From the NCBI GenBank assembly GCA_039090855.1, contig CM077022.1, positions 72,564,971 to 72,628,970 of the forward strand: DNA of 64,000 nucleotides. Reading direction: 5' to 3'. Positions 9,481 through 20,029 of this stretch are shown piece by piece; position 1 is the first letter of the stretch; the number at the start of each line of letters is the position of its first letter. The translations under genes and the position numbers were made by a program. The notes below the pieces were generated by a model that had not been told where the DNA came from, did not search any database, and saw nothing but the letters and a program-made list of their open reading frames with translations. This DNA is from Macrothele yani. Its lineage: Eukaryota; Arthropoda; Arachnida; Araneae; Macrothelidae.

Positions 9481-9894
9481 GTTAAGATCATTTGGGTTAA
9501 AAAAAATGTCGATTTCAATGGGCGACGATTGAATAAATGCAGCAAATTTTAAAAAGTTCGATTCGGTTAGGTAAAAAAGTAGCCTTGAAGAAACGTGATC
9601 AGGCGTCACCAGGCTTCGACTCAGGGCCCTAGCCAAACTCCATACTTAGGGCAGGCTCAATAAAATTTAGGGCATGCTCAAAAAATCTGTATACTTTTTA
9701 CGTTTCTTTGAGCATTACTGAAATTTTACAAATTTCAACCCAGACTAAGTACGTTACCTAGGTACATCAGGAACAAAAGTACCATTTTTGATTAACATAA
9801 ATAAAAAAACAAGAAACATTTTGTAAAATAAAAATACCTTTATAATCGTTGCTTACCAATAGAAAATCAAAATAGTTGTAGTCGTCGGTTCTTT

Positions 9895-10320
9895 TGACCA
9901 TTAAATTTTCTCAAAAGTAAGTCCTTGTCAAAAGTTTCTGTGCGGTTTTGTTCGAATGCAAGAAGAGTCAAATTCGACATTCGTTGGTGTCACATCAAAA
10001 GCCGCTGTGGGCAGTTAATTCTCGTTAAAACAGAAAAGGTGAATTCACAAGTAGCCGTACTACAGCCGAAAGTCCTGGCTGTGGCCAATAAATTATAAGT
10101 ATCTCTGAAGACTACTCGCTGCTTAAAAATTTCATCAAAAATGACTGAATTTGGGGTTTCTTTCTTCTGGGTTTGTATTAATCTGTTGACTACTGCAATT
10201 TCTTCTGGAGATGGAAGTTTGATACCTAAAGTTTGCAAATATTTGACTTTGTCTAAACCAATATTTTCGTCTTCAGCACTGGAAACTGCAATTAGGAGTT
10301 TTTTTCATTTTCTACGAATC
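9895..10320 (-). pseudogene. hAT transposase C-terminal (dimerisation) fragment
   Basis: The minus-strand reading shows ENIGLDKVKYLQTLGIKLPS, then QTQKKETPNSVIFDEIFKQR, then ARTFGCSTATCEFTFSVLTR. The last resembles the conserved S-T-A-x-x-E-R-x-F-S block of the hAT C-terminal dimerisation domain, with F replacing the usual R. An in-frame stop follows CPQRLLM, after which homologous-looking sequence continues (MSNLTLLAFEQNR). The N-terminal zinc finger and most of the catalytic domain are absent. GGGCAGGC-type words occur at both edges (9650 and 10347) and may be remains of the termini. Confidence 0.65.
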
Positions 10321-10346
10321 ATTGGCAGGATAGGCGCAAAATTTAC

Positions 10347-10369
10347 CAGGGCAGGCATAGCCTGCCCTG
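10347..10369. repeat. 10-bp inverted repeat at the edge of the hAT relic
   Basis: CAGGGCAGGC, a 3-base spacer, then GCCTGCCCTG: a perfect short palindrome. It is probably part of the hAT terminus because AGGGCAGGC recurs near 9651. Confidence 0.5.
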
Positions 10370-10370
10370 G

Positions 10371-12048
10371 CGGCCCCCTGCTTCGACTGCACCTCTGCTT
10401 TTCAGACCAACCACCTAAACTATAGATAGAAGGAAACGCTTTTTTTCCTTTAGGAAATAACTTTTCTGGCAGATATAAAGCACAAATAGAGTTAATAGTT
10501 ATTATTCATAAGTAGTAAAATAAATATTCGTTCGTTAAAAAAATTCAGACTAAAGTATACCAGGAAATTGGCCATTTCTCGAGTGGTCCACCAGGAAATA
10601 TCCCAGTTGTCCAATCCGTCCCTGGTGTGGCGCCATCTATTGCCACCTGCTGTTACTCCGATTGATTTAGGTCTAATACAAAGATTGCCCAAATTTGTCG
10701 TTTCCTTTTCTTTTTTGAAAGGTTGTGGCTAATATGTTGACAATACAGATTGATTTATCAAGAAAAACAGAATAATAACATATAAGAATTTCAAAATTGT
10801 ACTTATATTCATTTTTTGGAGTAGCGGACAACCAACTCAAACGGGATCACCTAAGTGACAGAGACATTAATCAAGCAACGGATGATCCGGGTACATTTAC
10901 TGGAGGAAAAAATGAGTTTTAACATTAAAATTAAAATATTCCTAATAACTAATATCCTACCGACTTACAACAAGGAAGAAAATTACCGTGCATTTTAAAA
11001 CGAAACTTAATCTTGAAAGATAAGCAATTGAAAGATTTGCTCAATGTGTCGCCATCTGGAATCGTATTTTACAATCTATTTGCTACTCAAAGAACGCATT
11101 TGGTGTATGCGTTCATGTTCTATTACAACAACAGAAAGCCGCGCTTTGGTTACCGCGGATCTAACTGAGATTTTGTTATATTATTCTGCGCACAAAAAGA
11201 GAAAAAATTGCCCGTTTGGTTCATTTCGTAATCTCTTGAATTCAGAGATTGTGAAATGAAACAAACGAAAATGACAAACAGACCACCCTTGCCAAGGGAC
11301 GTCGCTAGACTTCGAAATCAGGGTGGGCGATGGGTGAGTGAGTATTATTTTTTGGTGGGGCAAGTTTGACAGCAACTTCATTTACAAAACACTGGAAGAA
11401 TTTTTAATGCTTTTTACTACAGGCTACAAAGGAATTCGGCGCAACCCTCTCCCACCCGATAGACACACACACACCAAAATCTGACTGACTAATTACGCCA
11501 CTAGTAAACCGATAATATAGCATGACAGTGACTAGTGTTTAGTGGTGTAAGATATAGGGCTAGCAATAGTTAGTGGTGCAAGATAGGGATAGTTAGTTAG
11601 TGCGCTGGTAAAATGTCGCCTCTAATTAATTTTTTTCTTGTTGTAAATGCATTGTCTTCATTGCTTTTCAAAATTTTTCATATTTGCTTATGAAAATAGT
11701 ACTGTACTTGAACAATTTCTTAAAAAAAAAGTGTTTTTTTTTCATCTAAATCAAATTTTAACGTCTTAACACGCAGGCACAACACCTCAACCCTCCTTAA
11801 CTCTCTTCCTTCAAGCCGGCGACATAGCGTTGCACTCCTCTCCTCCAAAGCAGTTATCAGCCATGACCGATTCCCTCACTTTATCGGGGAAGGCTGAAGA
11901 GCGCTGGTACGACTTAAGACTCTATTTTCTTATTGTAATTCCCTACTTAGTAGAACAAACAAACAGCAAAGCAATTGCTAATAGCCTCCCTCAGTGAGAA
12001 TTCCTATCGACCCTCCTCATTCACCCTTAGTCATACTAACATAAAAAA
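10371..12048. other. No recognisable gene
   Basis: Mostly AT-rich sequence. The short ORFs here have no recognisable motif or conserved pattern. I see no tRNA or repeat that I can match elsewhere in the window. Confidence 0.3.
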
Positions 12049-12482
12049 CAAGTTAATAAAATCACGCGATGCATTGATTATGATACGCTTTCCAACATAC
12101 CAGAAGTCATTACTCAAGTTATGAGGATAATGGCTGCGGAATAAATCTCGCTCCTGTGCCCTGACCTTTGACCCCATTTCGATGATATTCAACAGAACCA
12201 GTTCAGTATACCTCCAGAACAACATGATAAAGTTTTTTCGCAATCGAAGCATTTTTACGTAAGTTATGACGCATGAGGGCAATGGAATGGATCCCGCTCC
12301 TATGTCCTGACCTTTGACCCCATTTCACCCATTTTTAATAGGGTTCATCCCCAGTTGTCTCCTATACCACATACTAAAATTTCATCAAAATCGAACCATT
12401 TTTACGCGAGTTATCGTGAGGACAGACAGACAGACGGACAAAGCTGGAGCATATACGCTCCTTCAACTTACGGTTGGAAAGC
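12049..12482 (+). repeat. Dispersed repeat R1 (two related halves)
   Basis: About 435 bp containing two related halves. Each half has a CTGACCTTTGACCCCATTTC block and an ACGTAAGTTATGACG or ACGCGAGTTATCGTG block. The same sequence occurs in reverse at 54342-54790, where it interrupts a gag relic. It ends with GACAGACAGACAGACGGACA. It has no coding potential. Confidence 0.8.
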
Positions 12483-13207
12483 ATAAAATAAAAAAAGGCT
12501 TAAACTAAGGATTTGGAAGAGTGGAGAACAACAGAACTTTTGTGACCCTGTGGATGTTATTTCGATAACCTTTCTAAGAAGAAGTAAACAACACACTTCC
12601 TTGGGGAGGGGGAAACGTAGGGTTACACGACGAAAAACACAAGACTCATTATTTCTTGACAAAGTCCAGATTATCTTTTAAACTTTAAAAAAAATGAAAA
12701 ATTGCACATCTTGAACTGGGTGGGCGGCAGGGTGGGCTACAGTGCACTACCTTGGCGACGTCCTTGACTATCAGTACGCCTATGGTCTTAATGCTTGTTC
12801 CCAGTGAGCCAAACTGTTGTCTTCTGCACGTGCTTTTTTCTTTGCCCTGTGCATCTGTATGTGTACTCAGTCTCTTAGATAGACAGAGAAGTTGTGAGGG
12901 CGGGGGAGTGGGGCGGGGGATGATGACTGAGATCAGGTGAAGGATATAAAGGAGGTCGGGCAAAAGATGTGAAAGATGTTAAGCACTGGACTGTAGCCTG
13001 AGTACCTAAGACGGGCAGAAAGGGGGAAATGCAGGGCTGGCACCTCCCGACCTGGTCCTCTCATGGCTAATGCCCTATGTGCACTTCTGCTGCGGCTGTA
13101 TCCGGCTGACAATGTGATCTGATAACGTTTTTTTTTTTTTTTTAGTAATCCTGCCTTTGCACTTTTTCTTGTTTTCTTTCCCTCAAAGCCACGTCATGGA
13201 ACCAATT
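12483..13207. other. No recognisable gene
   Basis: Unique-looking sequence with a poly-T run near 13127-13143. The ORF-like stretches at 12685-12963 show no domain. Confidence 0.3.
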
Positions 13208-13375
13208 GTTTTTTTATTGGGGGTTTAACGACCACCATGAGCAACTCAGTGGGCTATAAGCAGTCGCCCATCCCTAATGTAGGGCCACTGGTTCCAGGGA
13301 AGGGAGAGAGCCAGTACTGTAATGCAAACACAACACCTATGCCTCACCAGGATTCGAACCAGGACCCACTGAATA
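13208..13375 (-). mobile_element. SINE family 1, head truncated
   Basis: A reversed family-1 body: poly-T, GGTTTAACGACCACCATGAG, GGGCTATAAGCAGTCGCCCA, CTGGTTCCAGGGAAGGGAGA, up to the B-box complement GATTCGAACCAGGACCC. The A-box part of the head is missing. Confidence 0.8.
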
Positions 13376-13457
13376 AATATCGCAGTCACTGCACGATGAA
13401 TAACTAAAAACGAGAATAAAATCTACTCATTAAAAACTCTAGTTAAAATATCCATAC

Positions 13458-13493
13458 GCGATCTTTCGAACCAGCAACTGGTTCATCTTCAGG
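13458..13493 (-). ncRNA. Hammerhead-ribozyme-like core of a Penelope-like element (candidate)
   Basis: On the minus strand: CUGAAGA (fits CUGANGA), one U, a 7-bp stem GAACCAG/CUGGUUC closed by UUG, then GAAA. This is the order and spacing of the hammerhead catalytic core with stem II. Penelope-like elements are known to carry minimal hammerhead motifs near their ends. Allowing for the Gypsy insertion, this motif lies about 250 bp downstream of the GIY-YIG domain at 21043-21270, the expected arrangement. Stems I and III and the cleavage triplet were not resolved, so activity is unknown. Confidence 0.5.
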
Positions 13494-13527
13494 TAAGAAT
13501 ACTAAAATATATTAAAGACAGTACATG

Positions 13528-13532
13528 CCTTG
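13528..13532. repeat. Target-site duplication of the Gypsy element, left copy
   Basis: CCTTG directly precedes the left LTR and recurs at 20829-20833 directly after the right LTR. A 5-bp duplication is typical of Ty3/Gypsy integration. Confidence 0.85.
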
Positions 13533-14329
13533 TGTAGGGCCAGACATCAATTCTTAGATAAAACCTTTTGTTTCCCGCCGTATAGCGAGCTACCGCTTCG
13601 CCTTTACTATACGATCTGGCTATCAAGGCGGCTGAAGGCGTCCTTGTGTAGAAGAATAATTACCTCGACAAACTCAGTCCAGTAAACGGAAATAAAAACA
13701 ACAACAAGACTTTATTATTCCGATAACATTTGCTTAACGGGTTTCCGATGATTTTCCGCTCAGGTTCCCGTGCTGACCACGTGCTACCTTTCCACAATTC
13801 TTTCCGCGATACCCGGTGGACGAAGGAATCCTCCTTCCCGTTCACCACGCTGCACGTCTGCGAGAACCGCAGTCCTTCCGTCAGAAACCGGTGTCCGAAC
13901 CACGACCCTCTCTCCTTGACGACCGAAGCTCAACTGCCTCACTCAATTCTCCTCGCCCATTCTGTCCTCTATCACACATGCGCAAGAAAACTGGTTTTCC
14001 CGGTCAGCACGTGAAACACCTGAACTCAGGAATGTCGTCGGATACCCGCAGGCGATTACAACCTTGCACGTATACAAAACCGGTATGACAACTTGTTTAA
14101 CAGAAGCACTCGAGCAGCTGACTCTTCAAGGTCAGGTGCCCCAGGTGTTCATGCACCCCTCTCTTAATCCCACATAGGATTAAAATTGTACCACGTGGGT
14201 GGTGAAGAATATCAGTTCTTATCTGAAACAACAAAATGGCGAAATGAAACGTCCGTCCGCACGTGTTCATCACAATATTAAAAGTACATAAATTCATAAT
14301 TGACAGTTTGGTTGCGGGCGACCCTTACA
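13533..14329 (-). repeat. 3' LTR of the Gypsy element
   Basis: Starts TGTAGGGCCAGA and ends GGCGACCCTTACA on the plus strand (in element orientation it starts TGTAAGGG). It is nearly identical to 20030-20828. A polyadenylation hexamer AATAAA occurs on the element strand near 13710. Confidence 0.92.
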
Positions 14330-14339
14330 GGCCCCCACC
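14330..14339 (-). other. Polypurine tract of the Gypsy element
   Basis: On the element strand GGTGGGGGCC lies directly against the 3' LTR. This is the expected position for the plus-strand primer. Confidence 0.75.
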
Positions 14340-14529
14340 AAATGAACGAGAGATACGGTTCTTTGCCGTATTCTCGAGTCAGTCTCTTCCTTGCCTGCAG
14401 ATCTTGGGTGACACAACATAATACACTTTTTCACTTCTCGCACGTTATGTAACATATACACTTGTACCACCCTGAGACCTTCTGTGGATCTCCACCTGTG
14501 CGGTGAAACATTCTCACCATGGCGCTGCC

Positions 14530-15790
14530 TTACTCTTTAAAACTATGAGGAATTAGTTTGCCCGCGACATGAGATATGGATAAATTAAATTGGGAAATAG
14601 CCAAACTCCAACGTTGTAATTTTGAACTTTGCGATGCGGAACGGGTGAGAAAAGTAAGGGGGTTGTGATCGGACATAACTTCGACCCGGTTACCGAAAAT
14701 CCACCCTTCAAACCTTTGCAAACCCCATACTATGGCGTACGCCTCCTGATGGCTGACCGCCCATCTGCTTTGCGTCCCACTTAATTTTTTGCTAGCATAG
14801 GCCACTGGCCTAATGTTGCCTTCCTCATCCACCGCAAAGGAACTCGCATCCGTGTGTAAGATAAAATGCTTACTGAAATCCGGGGTGTTTAATACCGGTG
14901 TCTTACACAAATTTTCCTTCAGAGTCCTGAATGATTCCTCCAACTTTTCCGACCAAACTACCCTATCTGCCGCCCTCTTTCCTGTGCAATCTGTTAAAGG
15001 TTTAGCTATCTTCGCGAAGTTAGGTACGTAATCACGGTAATACCCACATAATCCCAAAAAGCTACGTATTTCCTTTTTCGTCTGAGGGGGCAAAAGGTCC
15101 CTGATGGCCTGCAATTTCTCGGGGTCCGGCCGGTGATGGCCCGAGCCGACCACGTGCCCTAAGTAATTCACCTCCGTACGGGCGAAACAGCATTTTTTCA
15201 AATTTCCCGTAAAGCCTGCCGCCTCCAAACTTTAAATTACTCCTTTCAAATGTTTCAAATACTCCTCCCATGAACCAGAAAAAATAGCCACGTCGTCCAG
15301 GTACGCTATCGCATAGTCTTGGTGCGGGGTCAAAACCTTATTCATGGCTCTCTGAAAAGTAGCCGCCGCTCTTGAGAACCCAAAGGGCATTACTTTCCAT
15401 TGATAGAGCCCCTTATGCGTTGCAAAAGTGGTATACTTTCTACTGTCGGGGTCCATTGGGATTTGATAGTACCCCTTTAACCTATCAAGCGTAGTAATAT
15501 ACCGGGCTGCCCCAACCTTCGCTAACAAATCTGGGATATGAGACATCGGAAATGCGTCCGAAACAGTGTGAGAATTTAGCATTCTGTAATCTACACACAT
15601 CCGAACCTCTCCATTTTTCTTAGCCACGCATACTACCGGATGACTATACTCTTCTTTTGATTCTTCAATCATCCCACGATCCCACAACTCCTGGATCTGG
15701 CTCTCCACATCGACTGTGGCACCTTGTACCTGTGCTGGGTACGAAGTACGCTTTCCGGCTTGAGTGTAATTGCGTGCTTCCCCACTGACG
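14530..15790 (-). pseudogene. Gypsy reverse transcriptase-RNase H (end of pol)
   Basis: RT starts near 15790 with GKHAITLKPESVLRTQHRYK. It continues after a 1-base frameshift near 15710 with MIEESKEEYSHPVVCVAKKN, MCVDYRMLN, GYYQIPMDP, GLYQWKVMPFGFSRAAATF and the catalytic YLDD in AIAYLDDVAIF. A TAA interrupts the same frame at 15232 (LKGVI stop SLEAAG). The thumb/connection has YLGHVVGSG and SFLGLCGYYRDYVPNFAKIA. RNase H has ILHTDASSFAV (first D), SHQEAYAIVWGLQRF and MSDHNPLTFL, and the usual GKLN-VADALSR-type ending is replaced by GKLIPHSFKE. The polyprotein ends about 200 bp before the 3' LTR, with nothing downstream resembling integrase. Confidence 0.9.
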
Positions 15791-15949
15791 TCTCTCCCGA
15801 AAAGAACTTCTTCGAGCTGTTCACCAGCTCCTGTAACTCCCTAAGTTGCTCCCGAGTTATCCTCTCCCTATCTATTCTGATTTCTTCAGGTTCTTTTGCT
15901 TCCTCCTTTTTCCTCACCAGAGCCTCCTTAATTTTGCCGAACTCCTCAT

Positions 15950-17299
15950 CGGTCTCAAAAATCACTCCGACTACACTGATCCGGGGCTCTCTTAGCTTCC
16001 CCACGTGTACATGCCGAAGCTGCCCGTTTCCTAGTTCAACTACATAGCTATTGGACCCTCTCAGTTATGTGTACTGGGCAGGTCCACCTAGCATACACCT
16101 TGTTCTTGGAGTCCGGGATCAGGGCTATCACCTGGTCTCCCACTTGAAAGGAACTCTGTCGCAGCCGACGGTTATAATACGACGTATACCGTCGCTGCTG
16201 TTCCACCGCCACTTCCTCCACTTGCTGAGCCGCCTTCTCCATGCGCTCCTTCATTTGCTGCAGGTACTGCTCCGCTGATACTGATATGCCAACGGGCAGC
16301 CTACATTCCCCCGCCCAATTTTTCTTAAGAATGGCCAGCGGTCCAATGGGCTCTCGGCCGTATAGCAACTGAAACGGGGCCGCGCCCGTTGTAACATTGG
16401 GAACCTCTCTATAGGGCCATAATAAATATGGCAAAGCCTTATGCCACTGCCGAGGCTCCTCCCTATCACATGATGCAGCATTCCTTTCAAAACTCTGTTG
16501 AATCGCTCGACAAGACCGTTCGAGGCGGGATTTCCCGGGACGGAGAACCTAGGAGTCGACCCTAGACGCTTTAGGATCTCTTGTGTCAACCCCGACACAA
16601 AATTTGTGCCCCGGTCCATCGCTACTACCTCCGGAATCCCTGTGCACTGAAAAATTTCCAGTAGTGCGTCGCACGTGCTCCGGGCATTCAATGAAGTCAG
16701 ACATACGGCTTCCGGCCACCTAGTATGCTGATCTACCATCACTAATATCCACCGGTGACCCTTGCTCGACGGTGGTTCAATCGGTCCGATTAAGTCCACA
16801 TTACCAACCTGAAATGGTCTGGGGGTCTCCTAACTGCCTCAATCGGAACCCTGTCTGCCCTCGTGATGGGACGTCTCAACTGACACGCTTCGCATACATC
16901 ACAATATCTACGCACATCTTTCTTCAAGGTAGGCCAGTAGAAAGAATATCTGATCCGCTCCAGGGTCTTCTTGCGGCCCAAATGCGCTCCAAAAACCGAA
17001 TCGTGTGCTAGCTTTAACACTTGCGCCCTCCGCTCTTCAGGAACCACCAACTGTAACGCAACCTGTCCCAACACTTGCTCCCGATGATACAACATTCCAT
17101 CCGTATAGAGATAACCACCTCTGCCATTTTCCGCCTCATTCCTAGCGGTTGCTAACGTCACACACCTCTTTTGTTGCTCTGTAAACAAGCGTCTGTCTGA
17201 ACTCTCCTGAGCTTCACTCGTATCCAAATCAGTAAAGCTATCTCCTGTTCCCTCGCTAGCTGTCTTTGCTTCACCTGATTGTTTTACCTGCTGTTGCCC
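15950..17299 (-). pseudogene. Gypsy integrase, located upstream of RT
   Basis: The N-terminal zinc-binding region (16790-17227) has HDSVFGAHLGRKKTLERIRY followed by CDVCEACQLRR, the HH-CC finger. The catalytic core after a frameshift near 16800 has VDLIGP (D), VVAMDRGTNF (D) and NPASNGLVERFNR (E). A second frameshift near 16440-16490 precedes PYLLWPYREVPNVTTGAAPF and LLYGREPIGPL. The C-terminal part includes YNRRLRQSSFQVGDQVIAL and, after a third frame change near 16050, SYVVELGNGQLRHVHVGKLR (GPY/F-like). This continues without a gap into an acidic linker and the RT. The core residues survive, and only frame damage is seen. Confidence 0.9.
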
Positions 17300-18058
17300 T
17301 CACTGATTCTCCTCGCCGCATCCAGCACTGAGCGTTAATATCCTGGGGCTATTTTGCTCTTCAAGCCACGCTCCACCAACCAAGCGTGCTTGCTCCTCCT
17401 CCGCTGAAATATCTGTGATCGCAGGGCTTTCCATTCCTAGAATATCCTCCTCTTCGATTAGCGCTTCGCCAGTCTCAGTTCCTGGATGCAAATCCGGCCT
17501 ATTCCCGAACTCTAACGCCTTTTCACACGAGGTTGCCCACATCGGAGTAGCTTCCCTTAAACTTTTCATGCGCTGGTAATCCTCCGTTGCTATAATTACC
17601 CTGTTTACCAGATTAGGAACAATTGCACACATCACTTCGCAAAAACTTTCTGGCGCTTCTCCTGTTTCTAATCCCTCTTCATCTAATCGGAGATTCAATT
17701 GTTTAATGACAAACTCTCCCTTACTACCATCGAAGCCTCTTAAAATTATTCTACCCTTTGGTTCCAACAGTTCTTCGCCAAGTAACGCTCCTCTTACACA
17801 ACTCACCTCCGCGCCTGAGTCAATAAGGATTTCGGTGCTCTTTCCGCATTCCGACTTAACCTTCTTCACTTCTCCTACCGGAATTTCTATTACCTCGTTC
17901 TGACTTCCTTCCTGGCCTAAAACTCTATCTACCTTAGCCGTCATTCTTTTATCATTGCTGACCTCTACCGGCTCTATCCTTCTCTCTGAAACATCGTCGG
18001 CTCCCTTTTGTCCCACCGCTACTCTGTTTACCTTATTTGGGGGGTCTTTCCTCCAATT
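17300..18058 (-). CDS. Gypsy retropepsin-type protease region
   Basis: About 250 codons in the same frame as gag, beginning directly after the gag TAG at 18059-18061 and ending at TGA 17300-17302. The active-site motif is ILIDSGAEVSCV (D-S-G in place of the commoner D-T-G). A flap-like GFDGSKGEFVI and the hydrophobic NLVNRVIIATEDY follow. Long flanking stretches rich in Glu and Ser have no recognisable domain. There is no proper ATG near the start, so expression would require readthrough or suppression of TAG, or an alternative message. Downstream the same frame continues past the TGA into the integrase. Confidence 0.8.
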   Translation of the reverse strand, partial: NWRKDPPNKVNRVAVGQKGADDVSERRIEPVEVSNDKRMTAKVDRVLGQEGSQNEVIEIPVGEVKKVKSECGKSTEILIDSGAEVSCVRGALLGEELLEPKGRIILRGFDGSKGEFVIKQLNLRLDEEGLETGEAPESFCEVMCAIVPNLVNRVIIATEDYQRMKSLREATPMWATSCEKALEFGNRPDLHPGTETGEALIEEEDILGMESPAITDISAEEEQARLVGGAWLEEQNSPRILTLSAGCGEENQ

Positions 18059-19216
18059 CTAAGAGTAAGAGCTGGAAGTACTCTGGGATGCCTTCTGGTT
18101 ACAGTTTGCTTTACGGTGCCCCACTACTCCGCATCTAAAGCATATAATTCCCTTATCCAAACTGGAATTCTCTACGATAGGCCTCGCCGCTGAATAACCT
18201 GGCTTATGTCCGCCGCTCTGATCTGTCCCGGAAAACTTTCCTTTCAATTGATTTCCGCCTGTCTGAAAACTTCCCTTCTTCCCGGCTTCTGATTGACCTA
18301 TTTTGAAATACGTTCCCAAGGGATGACTGGGTTTACATCTTCCTACTTCTATTCCCATAGCTCCCACGTGACTTTCGTATAAATCACAAAGTTCTCCTAA
18401 TTCTGTCGAAGGAACTGACTTCCCTACGGAACCTCTTTGAAGAATGTAAGTCTTCAGTTCTGGGGACAACAAAGTTTTGAATTTGTCGCATACCAACAAA
18501 TTGACCAACTGATCGAATTCTTTCACTTCACTACTGTTGATGTAGTATGTTAGGGTCCTCTTAATACGTCCCGCTAACTGCAAGTAGCTTTCCCCTTTGT
18601 TCTTACTAATATTCTCAAATTGTTTCAAATAAATATCCGGAGTCAAATGGCATTCCACCAAAATTGCCTCCTTAACTATTTCGTACTTATCGTACTGCTC
18701 TATAGTCAACCGACGAAATAAGTGGTTCACACATTCTGAATTGAATAAGGCTATCACCAAACGACCTTTCATTTCTTCCGGTACTGAGTGTAATACAAAT
18801 GCCCTTTCTATGGAATCAAAGAAGTCTAGAATTTCTTCCGGCTTACCGGGACTTCTGGGTAAAGTTCTTTCTAAGATTCTCATGTAGTCTGCCAACTTAC
18901 CCTCATTTTTACTTTTAATAGACTCCTTCTCTTTCTTATTAATTAATTCTAATTTTCTTAACTCAAATTGCCTTTCTTCTTTCCTATCCGCTAATTGTAA
19001 TTCTAGCATTCTTTGTTCCCTCTCAGCCTTTCTCTCTTCTATCTCAAGCATTTTAAATTGAAGTTCCCATTCCATTCTAGCTGGATTATTTTTCTTGTCT
19101 TCCATATTAATGCTTACTTCTTTACTAGAATCTAATTCTGAATCGTTAAGAATACCATTCTCTTCGTTGTCCGCGTCTAAATTATCCTCAACTTTCCCTT
19201 CCAAAAGCTCAGTCAT
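18059..19216 (-). CDS. Gypsy Gag polyprotein, 385 aa
   Basis: This is the structural protein of the retrotransposon particle. Residues ~50-105 form a highly charged coiled-coil-like segment (MEWELQFKMLEIEERKAERE, then QLADRKEERQFELRKLEL). The middle is a retrotransposon capsid region: ILDFFDSIERAFVLHSVPEE, RLVIALFNSECVNHLFRRLT, YLKQFENISKNKGESYLQLA. The C-terminus carries one zinc knuckle, CFRCGVVGHRKANC (CX2CX4HX4C), for RNA binding. The first methionine at 19216 is a natural start. The ORF is intact. A related, decayed gag lies at 54000-55100. Confidence 0.88.
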   Translation of the reverse strand: MTELLEGKVEDNLDADNEENGILNDSELDSSKEVSINMEDKKNNPARMEWELQFKMLEIEERKAEREQRMLELQLADRKEERQFELRKLELINKKEKESIKSKNEGKLADYMRILERTLPRSPGKPEEILDFFDSIERAFVLHSVPEEMKGRLVIALFNSECVNHLFRRLTIEQYDKYEIVKEAILVECHLTPDIYLKQFENISKNKGESYLQLAGRIKRTLTYYINSSEVKEFDQLVNLLVCDKFKTLLSPELKTYILQRGSVGKSVPSTELGELCDLYESHVGAMGIEVGRCKPSHPLGTYFKIGQSEAGKKGSFQTGGNQLKGKFSGTDQSGGHKPGYSAARPIVENSSLDKGIICFRCGVVGHRKANCNQKASQSTSSSYS

Positions 19217-20001
19217 GATAATACACTACAATACACATTCAAAAAATACACTCATGCAAAGAAATAAGAAAAGAAATCATTCAAACTTCCGCTTTAAATC
19301 ATCGAAGGTTAATCTGCTTCTTGTTTTGTTTCTAACCTATCTCTACCTTCATGCATTACCCGAACATCTATTATCCTGTTTTACTCAGAATACTTATATT
19401 CCTTCTGCCTCTTTCGCTACACGTAAAAAAAATCACTACGCTATTTTAGCTTCAAATTTCTTAAATCGTAAACATGAAATCTCGACTTATCTAAACACAC
19501 TTATTACTTAATGAAAATATTTTGACGCTACGCATTCTCTAGCAACTGACATAAAATTAACTGTTACAAAATTTTACTTTACAATGCTTTACTCTGAGAA
19601 TATCTAATTATTAGCTTTCCCTTTCTTTCTAGTACCATGATGAGAACTTCTACTCTTAACCCTAAATTATACCAAATGCACAGGCAAAGACACAGAAATA
19701 ATCTCAGAAAAAAAAATGTGGTACGTTACCGGAGCACTCAGGCCCCCCTTCTGCTTCTTCTGTCGTCTTGCTTGTAAGTCCTCGTCCGGCTTGGGACTTC
19801 CGTACGCTGAGGTGCACACTGTCTTTGTCTCAGTCGACACGATGGATGCCTTATCTCGGCTAGCACGCTGGTGTCTCTTTCTTCCGGTCGGTACGTCGTC
19901 AGAGTTCTGTCATGGAGGTCACTGGAAGTTTCACAAAAAGTCCGTTGTTCCTTCTTCACACGTGTTGCCATTCACGTCATTCATGAGTCGCTTTCAGGCT
20001 G
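19217..20001 (-). other. Gypsy 5' leader between primer binding site and gag
   Basis: About 785 bp of untranslated leader. A 77-codon ORF on the element strand (19738-19971) is rich in Arg and has no recognised motif. The packaging signal would be expected here. Confidence 0.5.
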
Positions 20002-20019
20002 ATCCTGCCGACTGCGCCA
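20002..20019 (-). other. Primer binding site, tRNA-Ser type
   Basis: The plus strand reads ATCCTGCCGACTGCGCCA, which matches the 3' end of eukaryotic serine tRNA plus CCA. It sits 10 bp inside the 5' LTR edge. Most Gypsy elements use Lys, Arg, Leu or other tRNAs, so serine priming is a useful family marker. Confidence 0.8.
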
Positions 20020-20029
20020 CTTATCTGGC

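Noticed and set aside
9180..9636. Minus-strand ORFs rich in Phe, Ser and Leu (for example SFFFFFLSLYFFFYF)
   Set aside because: Translation of purine-rich spacer tracts between SINE units; low-complexity artefacts.
13660..14014. ORFs within both LTRs (13660-13848, 13730-14014 and their equivalents near 20159-20587)
   Set aside because: They are present in both LTRs because the LTRs are copies. There is no coding motif, and LTR regulatory sequence is the simpler explanation.
17300..17302. Selenocysteine-type readthrough of the TGA between protease and integrase
   Set aside because: No SECIS-like evidence, and the same pol region carries several frameshifts and another nonsense codon, so a mutation is more likely.
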